A stretch of 27,640 nt of DNA, taken from positions 1-27,640 of IMG/VR virus record IMGVR_UViG_3300009151_000302. The stretch is one strand, 5' to 3'. Shown piece after piece: positions 15,984 to 24,435 of this stretch. Positions within the stretch are counted from its first letter, which is position 1; the number at the start of each line of letters is the position of its first letter. The notes beneath the pieces were generated by a model that was not told where the DNA came from, made no database searches, and worked only from the letters and a program-made list of their open reading frames with translations. This stretch comes from a virus. The position numbers and the translations under genes are program-made.

Positions 15984-15991
15984 GATAAATA
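15984..15991 (+). promoter_or_regulatory. NATAAATA late-promoter-like motif heading the WPEL gene run
   Basis: GATAAATA followed by TCTTG lies 26 nt before ATG 16018, right after a hairpin. It is the only promoter-like site I see before the seven-gene run that ends at 24428, so it could drive a long late transcript. Confidence 0.5.
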
Positions 15992-16017
15992 TCTTGCAAT
16001 AACACAGGTATTTTCAC

Positions 16018-16491
16018 ATGCGACACTTTATATCATTAATAGAAAACATCAATGCTGAAAATTATACAGTACCGCAAGATGTAATAGATGCAATTGGAGA
16101 AACTCTAGATAATGGTTCTGCGTGGAGTTTGGAAAATGTGTACAGTTTAATGGATGAGCTTGACGTACCTGAAGATGCTACAACAGAAGTGCTTAAACGT
16201 CTGTTGCCGAATATAAAAAATTGGCTAGACCTGATGATAAATGAATATACGTTGGTCGGTGCAATGGACAGCATAATGTATCTAATTGATGAAGAAGGCC
16301 TGGAAGAATTCAAACCTATTTTAATACAAACCATAAAACAAAATAGAAGCAAAGTAATTAAAGGGTTGCTGCGAAACCTGCAAGAAAGCGTTATGGGTAT
16401 TGAACACGTTATTGATTATCTGATGTCGCTGGGATTTGAATGGACTGAATTACAAACGATATACGATAGTGTTCATACAGGTAGAAATTAA
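16018..16491 (+). CDS. Small single-module WPEL-family protein
   Basis: 157 residues. MRHFISLIEN is leader-like, with L-I-E9. The body is wholly helical and acidic. It is made of a first half with a degenerate unit (NGSAWSLENVYSLMDEL) and a second half matching the family unit, ending LGFEWTELQTIYDSV, where P is replaced by T. IKQNRSKVIKGLLRNLQ corresponds to the K-x-x-I-[IV]-K-x-L-L helix of its relatives. First gene of the run, 26 nt after a late-promoter-like motif. Only three bases separate its stop from the next ATG. Function is unknown. Confidence 0.83.
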   Translation: MRHFISLIENINAENYTVPQDVIDAIGETLDNGSAWSLENVYSLMDELDVPEDATTEVLKRLLPNIKNWLDLMINEYTLVGAMDSIMYLIDEEGLEEFKPILIQTIKQNRSKVIKGLLRNLQESVMGIEHVIDYLMSLGFEWTELQTIYDSVHTGRN

Positions 16492-16494
16492 TCA

Positions 16495-18333
16495 ATGTCC
16501 ACTACAAATATAGATACCAGCATAGACAAACTGCGAGACAGATTAGAAGCTATTAAAACAGCTGGCGAATACTATAAACTTACCCCAATATTATCTCAAA
16601 TTTCTAGAGTAATAGACAGTAGGCGTGACAACACCGAAACCAATTTATATCTGTTTGAAAAACTTGATCAACTGCTGTTGCATTACAAACCAATAATTCT
16701 AGAGTGGTTAAACGATCAATTTGAGCATGCTATATATGGCGGACTTGAAGGTCTAGAAATTTTAAAAAATGACATTGGACTTGATTGGCCAGAGTTAGGC
16801 AACTGGATTAATACGCATAAGCATACATTCGTTAAACAGCTTGTTTTAGGTATGAAGCAAAATGATTTCCATTCAGTTATATCTGACATTGAAGAATTGC
16901 GTAGATTAAATGTGACTTGGCCAGAATTGGATATTTTTGAAAAACCTGCTCGCGAAGAACAACAACGCATAGACTTTCGTTATGTAGGCGATGACAACGA
17001 CGCCGATGATTATATAGATGATCACGATTTGCATGAGGATGATAGCGTGTCTCCTAAAATTAAAAAAACAGTACAATATTTGTTGAATACTGGCCATGTG
17101 GATGTGTTTGTACGGCAGTTGGAAGATCAAGGACTAGACGATTCTAGAATCGTAGAAGTATTGTCACCGCATGCAAAACAAATAGTAGATAAAATAACTG
17201 AAAACAAAAGAATGCCGCCTTATGCAGTATACGAACTGATATTGCTTTTACAACTTGGTGCAAAATGGCCTGTGTTATTAGATGCAATCTCAAATAACAA
17301 GCATGCAGTTATCAAATATCTGTTAACCGACTTTAAAGAGAATTATGCAGATGACATCATGCTAGACAGTTTGAATAAAGATCTTGAACGCTTGAAATCA
17401 TTTGGTATAAACTGGAAAGAACTGGAGATACTTGAAACCAGCGTTGTCGATCAATTAAAAGATCGCGGGCTATACGATGATCGTACTCCATTGGCAGAAG
17501 CACAGCCTGTAATACCACCTAAAATAGTAAAACAGTTTGAACGTGAATACAGCAATATTCACCTGCGCGGTGTTACTGCTATATGGGAAACAGTGGTACA
17601 CTTGAAAGACATAGGTGCAACTGATCAACAAATTGCATCGCTGCTATCAGAACGTCGCGAGCAAGTTGCACAGGTAATTAGAAACAGCTTGCACAATGAA
17701 TCTCCTAAAAGTTTCAATCCCATTAACGAGGCCATGTACGCCATATACGAATTGCTAAGTGTAGGTATTAAATGGCCTTTGCTGTTACAGCTACTAGACC
17801 GCTATAAAGACAAAGTCACAGCCTGGGCAATTGCAGGCGCTACTGATAGTCACTTTGGTTCAATTATTGCAGACAGATTAGTTGCCTTTGAAAAACTGGG
17901 ATTTGACACTGCTGATATTAGACAGGAATTAAAAGCCAATGTATCGCCTGATTTATTAAAATCTCTATATAGGCAAGGGTTCGGTTGGCACGTACAAAAT
18001 AAAATACAAACACTTGCTAAATTAAATCTCCTACCAATTGAATTCAATGACAGAGACATAGATGATATTTTATCTGTATTCATGGACTATGTTGCCAATT
18101 ACAGAATGTCTAAAGATGCATATAATGCATTGGTCGAGTTAATACCGCACGACATTGCTAAAATAAAACAGACGTTTGAGAAAAACAAAGCAACTATAGT
18201 AAAATCCCTGCTTAAAAGCATAAAATCGCAATATTCACAGTCTATAGTAGACACATTGCATATACTACACAAGTTGAATATTAAATGGCCAGAAATGTCT
18301 GTTATTACAACTAGTCTGAAAGCAGGCAGATAA
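16495..18333 (+). CDS. Large WPEL-repeat protein (612 aa)
   Basis: Clear units have W at residues 98, 142, 258, 307, 427 and 598, with the forms LDWPEL, VTWPEL, AKWPVL, INWKEL, IKWPLL and IKWPEM. A further degenerate unit (LGFDTADI) lies near 472. Two acidic linkers interrupt the array: about 160-185, rich in Asp, and about 325-345, containing TPLAEAQPVIPPK. Another [LIV]-x-E site is PINEAM near 411. The predicted fold is an all-helical solenoid without signal peptide, membrane segment or enzyme motif. No leader of the MRLLDLFE type is seen, although the N-terminus is also helical. Its stop overlaps the next start as TAATG. Confidence 0.87.
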   Translation: MSTTNIDTSIDKLRDRLEAIKTAGEYYKLTPILSQISRVIDSRRDNTETNLYLFEKLDQLLLHYKPIILEWLNDQFEHAIYGGLEGLEILKNDIGLDWPELGNWINTHKHTFVKQLVLGMKQNDFHSVISDIEELRRLNVTWPELDIFEKPAREEQQRIDFRYVGDDNDADDYIDDHDLHEDDSVSPKIKKTVQYLLNTGHVDVFVRQLEDQGLDDSRIVEVLSPHAKQIVDKITENKRMPPYAVYELILLLQLGAKWPVLLDAISNNKHAVIKYLLTDFKENYADDIMLDSLNKDLERLKSFGINWKELEILETSVVDQLKDRGLYDDRTPLAEAQPVIPPKIVKQFEREYSNIHLRGVTAIWETVVHLKDIGATDQQIASLLSERREQVAQVIRNSLHNESPKSFNPINEAMYAIYELLSVGIKWPLLLQLLDRYKDKVTAWAIAGATDSHFGSIIADRLVAFEKLGFDTADIRQELKANVSPDLLKSLYRQGFGWHVQNKIQTLAKLNLLPIEFNDRDIDDILSVFMDYVANYRMSKDAYNALVELIPHDIAKIKQTFEKNKATIVKSLLKSIKSQYSQSIVDTLHILHKLNIKWPEMSVITTSLKAGR

Positions 18334-19967
18334 TGCAGTATTATAATGAAGAAATATACAGATCACTGATAGAGGCTGTACGTCAGCGCCAGTACAAAGA
18401 AGTACCGTTTAAATTACGTAGACTTGGTGAAAATACAGAACCTTTTACACCTAGAAGCGGTATTGATCTGCTTAATAAAAACAAAACTGGCTGCATTCGT
18501 GGTATATTGTACATATATAAAAATCAAGATGATTATGGGTTAACCAACAATGATTTCCAAAATGCAGTAAAAGGTGCACGTAAAATAGGATTGGCCTGGC
18601 CTGAATTGGATATACTTGAAAACAGTATTGGCACTGATACAGTCACCGAAGCTGCAAAACAACTCACCGGTGACGACATAGCCAAAGATATCGAAGACAT
18701 ATTCAGCGACACCGATTCAGGTTTTAGTTCTTCTAAACGTATGATATTGCAACGTCTGATATTATCCTATTCCGCATTGTTAGATGCAGTTAAAATAAAA
18801 GACATATCCAGCATAACAGCAGCGTTGACTAGATTAAAGCAACGTATTCTTCGAGACATGCTGTCTAATATGCAGCATGGCGATACCAAGGTGGATATGC
18901 CCATTTATATTAAAACACTACAGCAGTTTGGTATCAATTGGCCGGAGTTATCTATTATAAACGACAGCACAGATAAAAAACTCAAAGAAACGCTGCGCAT
19001 ACATCCTCGGGATCCCAGAGATCGTATGCTGGATAGATTAGAAGACATATTCACTGATCCCGGCACAGATGTATTTGACCGAATCACTGAATTGGATATA
19101 GCCAGATCCATTTTACAACGTATCAGTCAAGACGATGTTGATGCAATATTGGCAAACTATAAAACCCACATTATAAAAGATACATTGAAACATTTGATGC
19201 ATGGTGCAGTAGATGTTGATGTACCTATCTTTTTAAGAACACTGCGAGGACTGGGTGCAAACTGGCGTGAATTAGACATAATCGAAAAAAGTGTTGGCGG
19301 CAATAGCCCACAGTTGGATGAAGCACCCCGTACATCCGATGAAATAATTCGTGACGAATTTGACTATAATATATTTTATGGCATTGCAGCATTGCGCATT
19401 TATAGCCGTCAACTTGCAGAATTTCCCGAATATGAACAGCTAGTGAATACACATAAAGCCAAGCTGATACGCTTGCTGTTGGAGTTGTGCAAAGACAACG
19501 AGTTCGGTGTGGCCAAATTCAGAGCAGAGGATTTGCAAACTGCGGGTGTAGATTGGCCAGAGTTGGACATCATTATAGACAGCGCCACACATGAACTTGA
19601 CAAGTTCTTTGGCATTGACTCAGCAGACCAGCTAGCAGAAGGAATTAGTCATGCTGCCAGATATAACATGAGTGGTGCGCTATCTAGCATAGAAGACGAC
19701 GAACCACGCGAAATGGTATTGTTTTTAAGCAATGCTGCATATGAAGATTCGTTGCCAACTATTGCTAAAAAACTGGCTCCACATAAACAGTTTATTGTAC
19801 GAGCATTGCTGGACTTTTTAAGAGATGAAGAAGATGCAGCAGAGTCAGTTGATACTGTTAGGGATTGCCTAACAGTATTGGATAAAATAGGATTCTCCAG
19901 CCCAGAATTGTCTATACTACGAAATAGTTTAAACGTACCAAGCAAAGGTGATCAAAATGGCCAATGA
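18333..19967 (+). CDS. WPEL-repeat protein (544 aa)
   Basis: The start MQYYNEEIYRSLIEAVRQ carries L-I-E14 before A. Five terminal-type units are visible, with W (or its replacement) at about 89, 203, 311, 408 and 523: LAWPEL, INWPEL, ANWREL, VDWPEL and SSPEL. The last has lost the Trp. They are 97-115 residues apart, so each full copy here is about two 45-50-residue units, the first of the pair having drifted. Linkers after the units contain DTVTEAAKQ, PQLDEAPRT and DQLAEGISH, each an [LV]-x-E site. Entirely helical, with no enzyme motif. The gene overlaps the next by 11 nt if that starts at 19957. Confidence 0.87.
   Translation: MQYYNEEIYRSLIEAVRQRQYKEVPFKLRRLGENTEPFTPRSGIDLLNKNKTGCIRGILYIYKNQDDYGLTNNDFQNAVKGARKIGLAWPELDILENSIGTDTVTEAAKQLTGDDIAKDIEDIFSDTDSGFSSSKRMILQRLILSYSALLDAVKIKDISSITAALTRLKQRILRDMLSNMQHGDTKVDMPIYIKTLQQFGINWPELSIINDSTDKKLKETLRIHPRDPRDRMLDRLEDIFTDPGTDVFDRITELDIARSILQRISQDDVDAILANYKTHIIKDTLKHLMHGAVDVDVPIFLRTLRGLGANWRELDIIEKSVGGNSPQLDEAPRTSDEIIRDEFDYNIFYGIAALRIYSRQLAEFPEYEQLVNTHKAKLIRLLLELCKDNEFGVAKFRAEDLQTAGVDWPELDIIIDSATHELDKFFGIDSADQLAEGISHAARYNMSGALSSIEDDEPREMVLFLSNAAYEDSLPTIAKKLAPHKQFIVRALLDFLRDEEDAAESVDTVRDCLTVLDKIGFSSPELSILRNSLNVPSKGDQNGQ
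19944..19948 (+). promoter_or_regulatory. Shine-Dalgarno AAAGG deciding the start at 19957
   Basis: AAAGG ends 8 nt before ATG 19957. The upstream GTG at 19948 overlaps the site itself and is therefore less likely. Confidence 0.5.
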
Positions 19968-21141
19968 TGCAGATCAATTAATTGCCAGCCGAGTTGCAGG
20001 CATAATGATGAATGAACCACTGGCACTAAGAGCATTGATTCACCGACTAGAAACACCACCCTATGAATGGCCAGCAGACGATATATTAGCAGTGGTACAA
20101 GATCACAAGACTGCTATTTTAAAATACATAGATAGAAAATTCAGGGTAGGTAATATATCATTGCCCATCAATGACATTAAAAAACTAATACACATTGATG
20201 CGCCATGGCCAGAATTAAAAGACATGGTCATCAAATACAAATTTTCTATTGTAAAAAAACTGTTAGAGATGCTGCGAGCCGGCGATCATAGAACAGCTAC
20301 AGATCCAATTAACACACTAACGTCGTTAAACATGCGCTGGCCGGAACTTGTTGTTATGCAAAAGAGTATAGATGAAAGAAATAAACAGCTACGCGAATCA
20401 TACACATTAGATGACCACGAAATGGCACAATACAAAGCTGATTTATTGTCTGACATCCACGGCAAGCATTATATTGCAGTATTAGATGCTGTACCCGATA
20501 TTACACAGTATACAAATTTAGGCAATGTAGATCGTATAACTCGCACATTGGAAGAACATAAACACGGTATAATGCGTGCATTGTTAGAAATGATAAAATT
20601 GGGCAGCAGTAACGAATTGTCATTGTATGGCCCTACTCTTTTAAATGGATTTGCGAAACTGGGAATTGACTGGCCTGACCTTGACGTAATACGAACATCA
20701 ATTGCCAAGACTCCGCTGAAAGAGTTGAGTGAAAATCGCGACCATGCCAAATGGATAGCAGATGAATATAAAGACAGCATAATAATAGGTGTTTTGCGAA
20801 ACGACATGGATTTGCTATTGCAATCACTGGCAGAATTCGGATGGACAGATTCTCAAGATAGAGGCGATGTCACAGATTTAACTACGCTTATGACGAATCA
20901 CAAGCAGAGAATAATGAAAGGCATACGCGAGTACATGCTGGAGTTGGACTCGGACGGCATATGCTACATTATGCCTCAAATATTAGATGGATTAGATAAT
21001 GCTGGTATAAAGTGGCCGGATTTACAAGTACTTGGCCAGAGCGTTGACCTTATACAACAAGAAAAAGACGAAGACAATGTAGAGTTGAATGAACGCCGAA
21101 AGTCTGTAAATAACATAACGTACAGGAATCCCAGGGCATGA
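19957..21141 (+). CDS. WPEL-repeat protein (394 aa)
   Basis: ATG 19957 is chosen over GTG 19948 by its AAAGG site. Units have W at 84 (APWPEL), 128 (MRWPEL), 239 (IDWPDL) and 353 (IKWPDL); the first two are 44 residues apart. A partial W-P (YEWPADDI) near residue 35 is probably the start of an older unit. Helices of the type ILKYIDRKF, IVKKLLEML and IMRALLEMI follow each K/H-rich turn. Linkers contain KQLRES, KELSEN and VELNER, [LIV]-x-E sites after each terminal unit. No recognised enzyme motif. The stop overlaps the next start as ATGA, suggesting translational coupling. Confidence 0.87.
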   Translation: MANDADQLIASRVAGIMMNEPLALRALIHRLETPPYEWPADDILAVVQDHKTAILKYIDRKFRVGNISLPINDIKKLIHIDAPWPELKDMVIKYKFSIVKKLLEMLRAGDHRTATDPINTLTSLNMRWPELVVMQKSIDERNKQLRESYTLDDHEMAQYKADLLSDIHGKHYIAVLDAVPDITQYTNLGNVDRITRTLEEHKHGIMRALLEMIKLGSSNELSLYGPTLLNGFAKLGIDWPDLDVIRTSIAKTPLKELSENRDHAKWIADEYKDSIIIGVLRNDMDLLLQSLAEFGWTDSQDRGDVTDLTTLMTNHKQRIMKGIREYMLELDSDGICYIMPQILDGLDNAGIKWPDLQVLGQSVDLIQQEKDEDNVELNERRKSVNNITYRNPRA

Positions 21142-22787
21142 TACCACGTGAAATCAGATACACTCTGACAATGTTCTACGAGGACATTGAGCAGGGTAGT
21201 TATATCGACGCTGTGGAGTGTCTAAATGAATTGTACCACTATAAGGTATATGAAACTGCTGAACGCAATAGAATCAATGCAGCATTGGTAGCCCATAAAA
21301 ATGGTATCGTGAAACGACTGCTGCGCTATATGCGACGTTATCCATCAGATGAAGTTGCACACTTTATACCCAATACCATTGATGCATTGCGAGCATTTGA
21401 TATTGATTGGCCTGATTTAAACGTTATTGCACGGTCTGTACCTAAAACGAAACCAGTGGCAGAAGCACTGGCATTGCCGCTGGGTAATATTGTATTTGGC
21501 ATGCAAAATGCACTGCGACAGGGCAACGACCGTGTGGTAGCACACCGCGTAATTGATCTATGGCGTGGTAGTACATTGGAAAAACAGCGTGCAAGCGACA
21601 TGCTAGCAGATGTTGATAATTTGGTATTGAGTTATATAGAACGTCAGCTTGGATCTGATGATATGTTTGCAGTACAAGATGGATTAAATCTTGTACAAGT
21701 ATTACCGCCGTCAGAAGACTGGGCAGATATAACAACGCTTCTCAACAAATACAAAAAAAACATAATAAAGTATTTGTTAAAATGCATGCAACATGGAGAA
21801 TTTGATATCGTAGAATATCGCGTACCCATGTTACATGAATGGGGTATACACTGGCCCGACTTGGAAGTTTTAAAAATCAGTGCAGATGAAATGGAACAGA
21901 ACGACAGCAATGATTCCCAGCTGGATGAAGCAGATAGCCGCGCTGACTTTTCAACTGTGCATAGAAACAGATCAGACGCAGACGGCGGTCATAGATTTCT
22001 ATTAAATGCAGATGAGTATGTGGAACATATCAGAGCTCTATTGCAAAATGGATATAAAAATAATGAAGCGGTGTCAGAGTTGTCCACTGTTGGCCGTAGA
22101 CGCCGGGGCGCCATCAAAGACTGGCCTGAATTAGCTGCGGTAATCAACGAATATAAAAAACCATTATTAGATATTATATTGTTGCATTTTAATAAAGAAC
22201 ATTTCAGTCATCGACTTTTGGATTTTGCAGGTGCATTATACGCTATCGGGGTCCATTGGCCTGAAATTAAACCCATGATAGAAAAAAACAAATATAAGAT
22301 CATGCAGATATTGCGTGGACTAATCGAAGACGAATCTGACATAGAGTTTATAGAATCTCAAATACATGCATTAAAAAGTTACGGTATTAAATGGCCTGAT
22401 TTAGACATCATCGCCAAAAGTATTGCGCCCGATGATTTAGCAGAGGACGAAGATCAAGCAGCCGCGGTGCCAGACAATTCTATACGTTCAATGATAATGG
22501 ATATGCTAGAACGCGATGGGCTGGGTATTGCATTATATCATATAGAAGAATGGAATCTTGATGTTGAAAAGTTTCCAGAATTAGTAGACTTTCTTAACAA
22601 GCGCAAACATCAATATATGAAAATCTTGATAAATGATCTAAAAGATGGACGCGACTGGAAGTATGGCGCAGTTGAACAATATCTAAGACGTCTAGAAAAG
22701 TCAAAAATAAATTGGCCCGAATTATCAATCATACGCGACAGCTTAAATACAGTACAACAGCAGGAAGACGATACCAATGACAATTGA
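21138..22787 (+). CDS. WPEL-repeat protein with the most regular array (549 aa)
   Basis: This protein shows the repeat best. W positions are 91, 195, 239, 329, 374, 419 and 526, and a ninth-type unit (EKFPEL, about 479) has F in place of W. Units 329-374-419 are exactly 45 residues apart and can serve as the family's model. Linkers after terminal units hold PVAEALALP, SQLDEADSR and DDLAEDEDQ, again [LV]-x-E. The start MIPREIRYTL lacks the leader motif. All-helical, moderately acidic, with no catalytic motif. It overlaps upstream by 4 nt and downstream by 11 nt. The number and regularity of repeats suggest a structural, binding or scaffold role. Confidence 0.88.
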   Translation: MIPREIRYTLTMFYEDIEQGSYIDAVECLNELYHYKVYETAERNRINAALVAHKNGIVKRLLRYMRRYPSDEVAHFIPNTIDALRAFDIDWPDLNVIARSVPKTKPVAEALALPLGNIVFGMQNALRQGNDRVVAHRVIDLWRGSTLEKQRASDMLADVDNLVLSYIERQLGSDDMFAVQDGLNLVQVLPPSEDWADITTLLNKYKKNIIKYLLKCMQHGEFDIVEYRVPMLHEWGIHWPDLEVLKISADEMEQNDSNDSQLDEADSRADFSTVHRNRSDADGGHRFLLNADEYVEHIRALLQNGYKNNEAVSELSTVGRRRRGAIKDWPELAAVINEYKKPLLDIILLHFNKEHFSHRLLDFAGALYAIGVHWPEIKPMIEKNKYKIMQILRGLIEDESDIEFIESQIHALKSYGIKWPDLDIIAKSIAPDDLAEDEDQAAAVPDNSIRSMIMDMLERDGLGIALYHIEEWNLDVEKFPELVDFLNKRKHQYMKILINDLKDGRDWKYGAVEQYLRRLEKSKINWPELSIIRDSLNTVQQQEDDTNDN

Positions 22788-24018
22788 CCATTTGGATTTA
22801 TTAGAAGACCTTGGCAATCTTGCACAGCTCAATGCAGGTCCGCTGATAAATGTGCTTAAACAATATCCCGGACCTAGTGGTATTGGTCACGTCGAGAAGG
22901 CATTTCACCGAGAATGGGATATGGCAATTGGCAGTAACAGTCCTATACTTGATATCGGCAATCTCAAAGATGGTATAAAGACGCTTCGCAAAGCATTTAA
23001 AACACACGAAGCTGCTGCGGCATTTGTAGTATACATTGGCGGCAAAGCTGCTATGTTTGGCACAACAGACAGTTATACACTTGCTGGCGGTTCACGCGAA
23101 GGCAGATTAGCATATGATTTAAGACCCTGGGAAGCTGCTGTAAAAGCTGCACATGAACGAGAACATGGAACCAAGCCGTCTTGGTCAAGACCCAGTACGC
23201 CCGCTCTCAGTACTGCTAAAGATGTAGAGTCGCGCAATTACAGTCATCCTGAAGACAAGTGGAATAACCCAGTAATGGTTACCAGACACTATGCAGGCGA
23301 CATGGTCAGTACCGGTACGCTGTCTGGATTGTTTACTATTATGCAGAATATTGCTAAAGACACCGGAGAGCCTCTCACAGGCAAGCTGGTACTGCGCGAT
23401 ATGAAAGCCAGAGAAACTAGACGTGCAAGGCAGTTAACTAGACAAGAAATTAATGCTGGGGTGAAAGATCTCAAAACTAGATTGGCGATTTATAAGAACA
23501 GCAAAAAGCCCAGTGTCGATACTGTTGAAGATTTCATTGCAATGAGTCTTAATAAGCCAGGTAGTATTGTACAGTTTGCAGGACGCCCATATCGACTAAC
23601 TGCTAGCACCTACGACAAAATTGATCCGTTGAGTTTGTTAAAAGGCAAATCATTTACCACCAGGTATGCAACCAACGAACCTGGTGGGTATAATAGTATG
23701 GAGTTGACATACAGGTTTGATGCAGATACTAACCAACTGTTACCTATATCAGCAACGTGGAGCGATAACACTGATCCTAATAAACCACGTAGTCAAACAG
23801 CAGTGCTGGATCCCAAGGGTTATCTACAAAACGCATTGGGTATTAAAAAGCTAGAAAAGCCATATGTTATACCTAAACTATTGGAAAAAATAAAAAACCA
23901 GCAATTCAAAGATGCATTACTGTATGCAACTGCATTGGAAAAATTAGGAATAGAATGGCCTGAAATCTCGCTTATCAAAGACAGTGCGCAACACGAAGTT
24001 GATTTAAAAAATAAATGA
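22777..24018 (+). CDS. Unrecognised phage protein with one C-terminal WPEL module (413 aa)
   Basis: An AGGA site lies 11 nt before ATG 22777. Residues 1-330 are unlike the neighbours: a mixed alpha/beta protein with GGKAAMFGTTDSYTLAGG (about 90-110), HEREHG, a basic KARETRRARQLTRQEI helix and GSIVQFAGRPYRLTAS. I do not recognise the domain. It may be enzymatic, but no standard catalytic motif stands out. The last 50 residues are a family unit: VIPKLLEKIKNQQFKDALLY, then LGIEWPEISLIKDSA. The module therefore acts here as a C-terminal attachment to another domain. No clear leader peptide. It overlaps the next gene as ATGA. Confidence 0.83.
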   Translation: MTIDHLDLLEDLGNLAQLNAGPLINVLKQYPGPSGIGHVEKAFHREWDMAIGSNSPILDIGNLKDGIKTLRKAFKTHEAAAAFVVYIGGKAAMFGTTDSYTLAGGSREGRLAYDLRPWEAAVKAAHEREHGTKPSWSRPSTPALSTAKDVESRNYSHPEDKWNNPVMVTRHYAGDMVSTGTLSGLFTIMQNIAKDTGEPLTGKLVLRDMKARETRRARQLTRQEINAGVKDLKTRLAIYKNSKKPSVDTVEDFIAMSLNKPGSIVQFAGRPYRLTASTYDKIDPLSLLKGKSFTTRYATNEPGGYNSMELTYRFDADTNQLLPISATWSDNTDPNKPRSQTAVLDPKGYLQNALGIKKLEKPYVIPKLLEKIKNQQFKDALLYATALEKLGIEWPEISLIKDSAQHEVDLKNK

Positions 24019-24428
24019 AATCCAGTGAATTCATAAACAAATCTATCAGGGATATTACAACAGACGTTGTGGCTATGTCGGTGAGCATTGGTAACTCTGT
24101 AACGGAATCTGATATAAGTCCTGAACTGTTATCACGTATGAGCAAGGCAGTTAAAAGCAAATTCTCAAAAGGCGATTATGCAGACGCACTTCGCTACATG
24201 GGCGATTACGGATTAACATATGCAGCAGCACCAAGTGAATTACAAGACCTTATCAACAGTAGACGAATGCAGATCATCAAAGATCTACTTGATATTGCAA
24301 GACATAATCCAGATGCATGGCGTGTATATAGATTGATGTCCTATGTAAAACTAGTAGAACTAGGTTGGCCTGAAATTGACACACTGTTCAACAGTGCCAA
24401 AGCTGCAAAAGAAGACGAGCGCATTTAA
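24015..24428 (+). CDS. Small WPEL-family protein (137 aa)
   Basis: Starts MKSSEFINKSIRDI, similar to the start of the 4620 gene (MRSSQFITDA). V-T-E31 before S separates this from the body. Residues 35-130 form one to two helical units: KFSKGDYADALRYMGDYG, a degenerate PSELQDLINSRRMQIIKDLLDIA, and LVELGWPEIDTLFNSA at the end. Last gene of the repeat run; it ends 7 nt before the next start. Function is unknown; by family a helical structural or interaction protein. Confidence 0.83.
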   Translation: MKSSEFINKSIRDITTDVVAMSVSIGNSVTESDISPELLSRMSKAVKSKFSKGDYADALRYMGDYGLTYAAAPSELQDLINSRRMQIIKDLLDIARHNPDAWRVYRLMSYVKLVELGWPEIDTLFNSAKAAKEDERI

Positions 24429-24435
24429 ATACAAT

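Larger units (their letters stand above)
16018..24428 (+). other. Seven-gene run of WPEL-repeat proteins
   Basis: Seven consecutive genes carry a helical repeat of roughly 45 residues. The unit can be written W-P-[ED]-[LI]-x-x-[IM]-[IL]-x-x-x-K-x-x-I-[MVI]-x-x-L-L-x(15-18)-L-x-x-x-G-[IV]-x, followed by the next W. Clear neighbouring W positions are 44-45 residues apart: 98/142 in the second gene, 84/128 in the fourth, 195/239 and 329/374/419 in the fifth. Terminal units end in x-S-[IVL]. Gene junctions are a 3-nt gap or overlaps of 1, 11, 4, 11 and 4 nt, indicating one operon. I know no named family with this signature. Confidence 0.75.

Noticed and set aside
16018-24428. The repeat run as a CRISPR array, tail fibre or ankyrin cluster
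   Set aside because: The repeats are in protein, not DNA; the sequence is helical without collagen or beta-fibre features; the ankyrin TPLH-type turn is absent.
24424-24432. TTTAAATAC before the methyltransferase-like gene
   Set aside because: Too close to the start codon: a transcript would begin inside the gene; also two bases off the late consensus.
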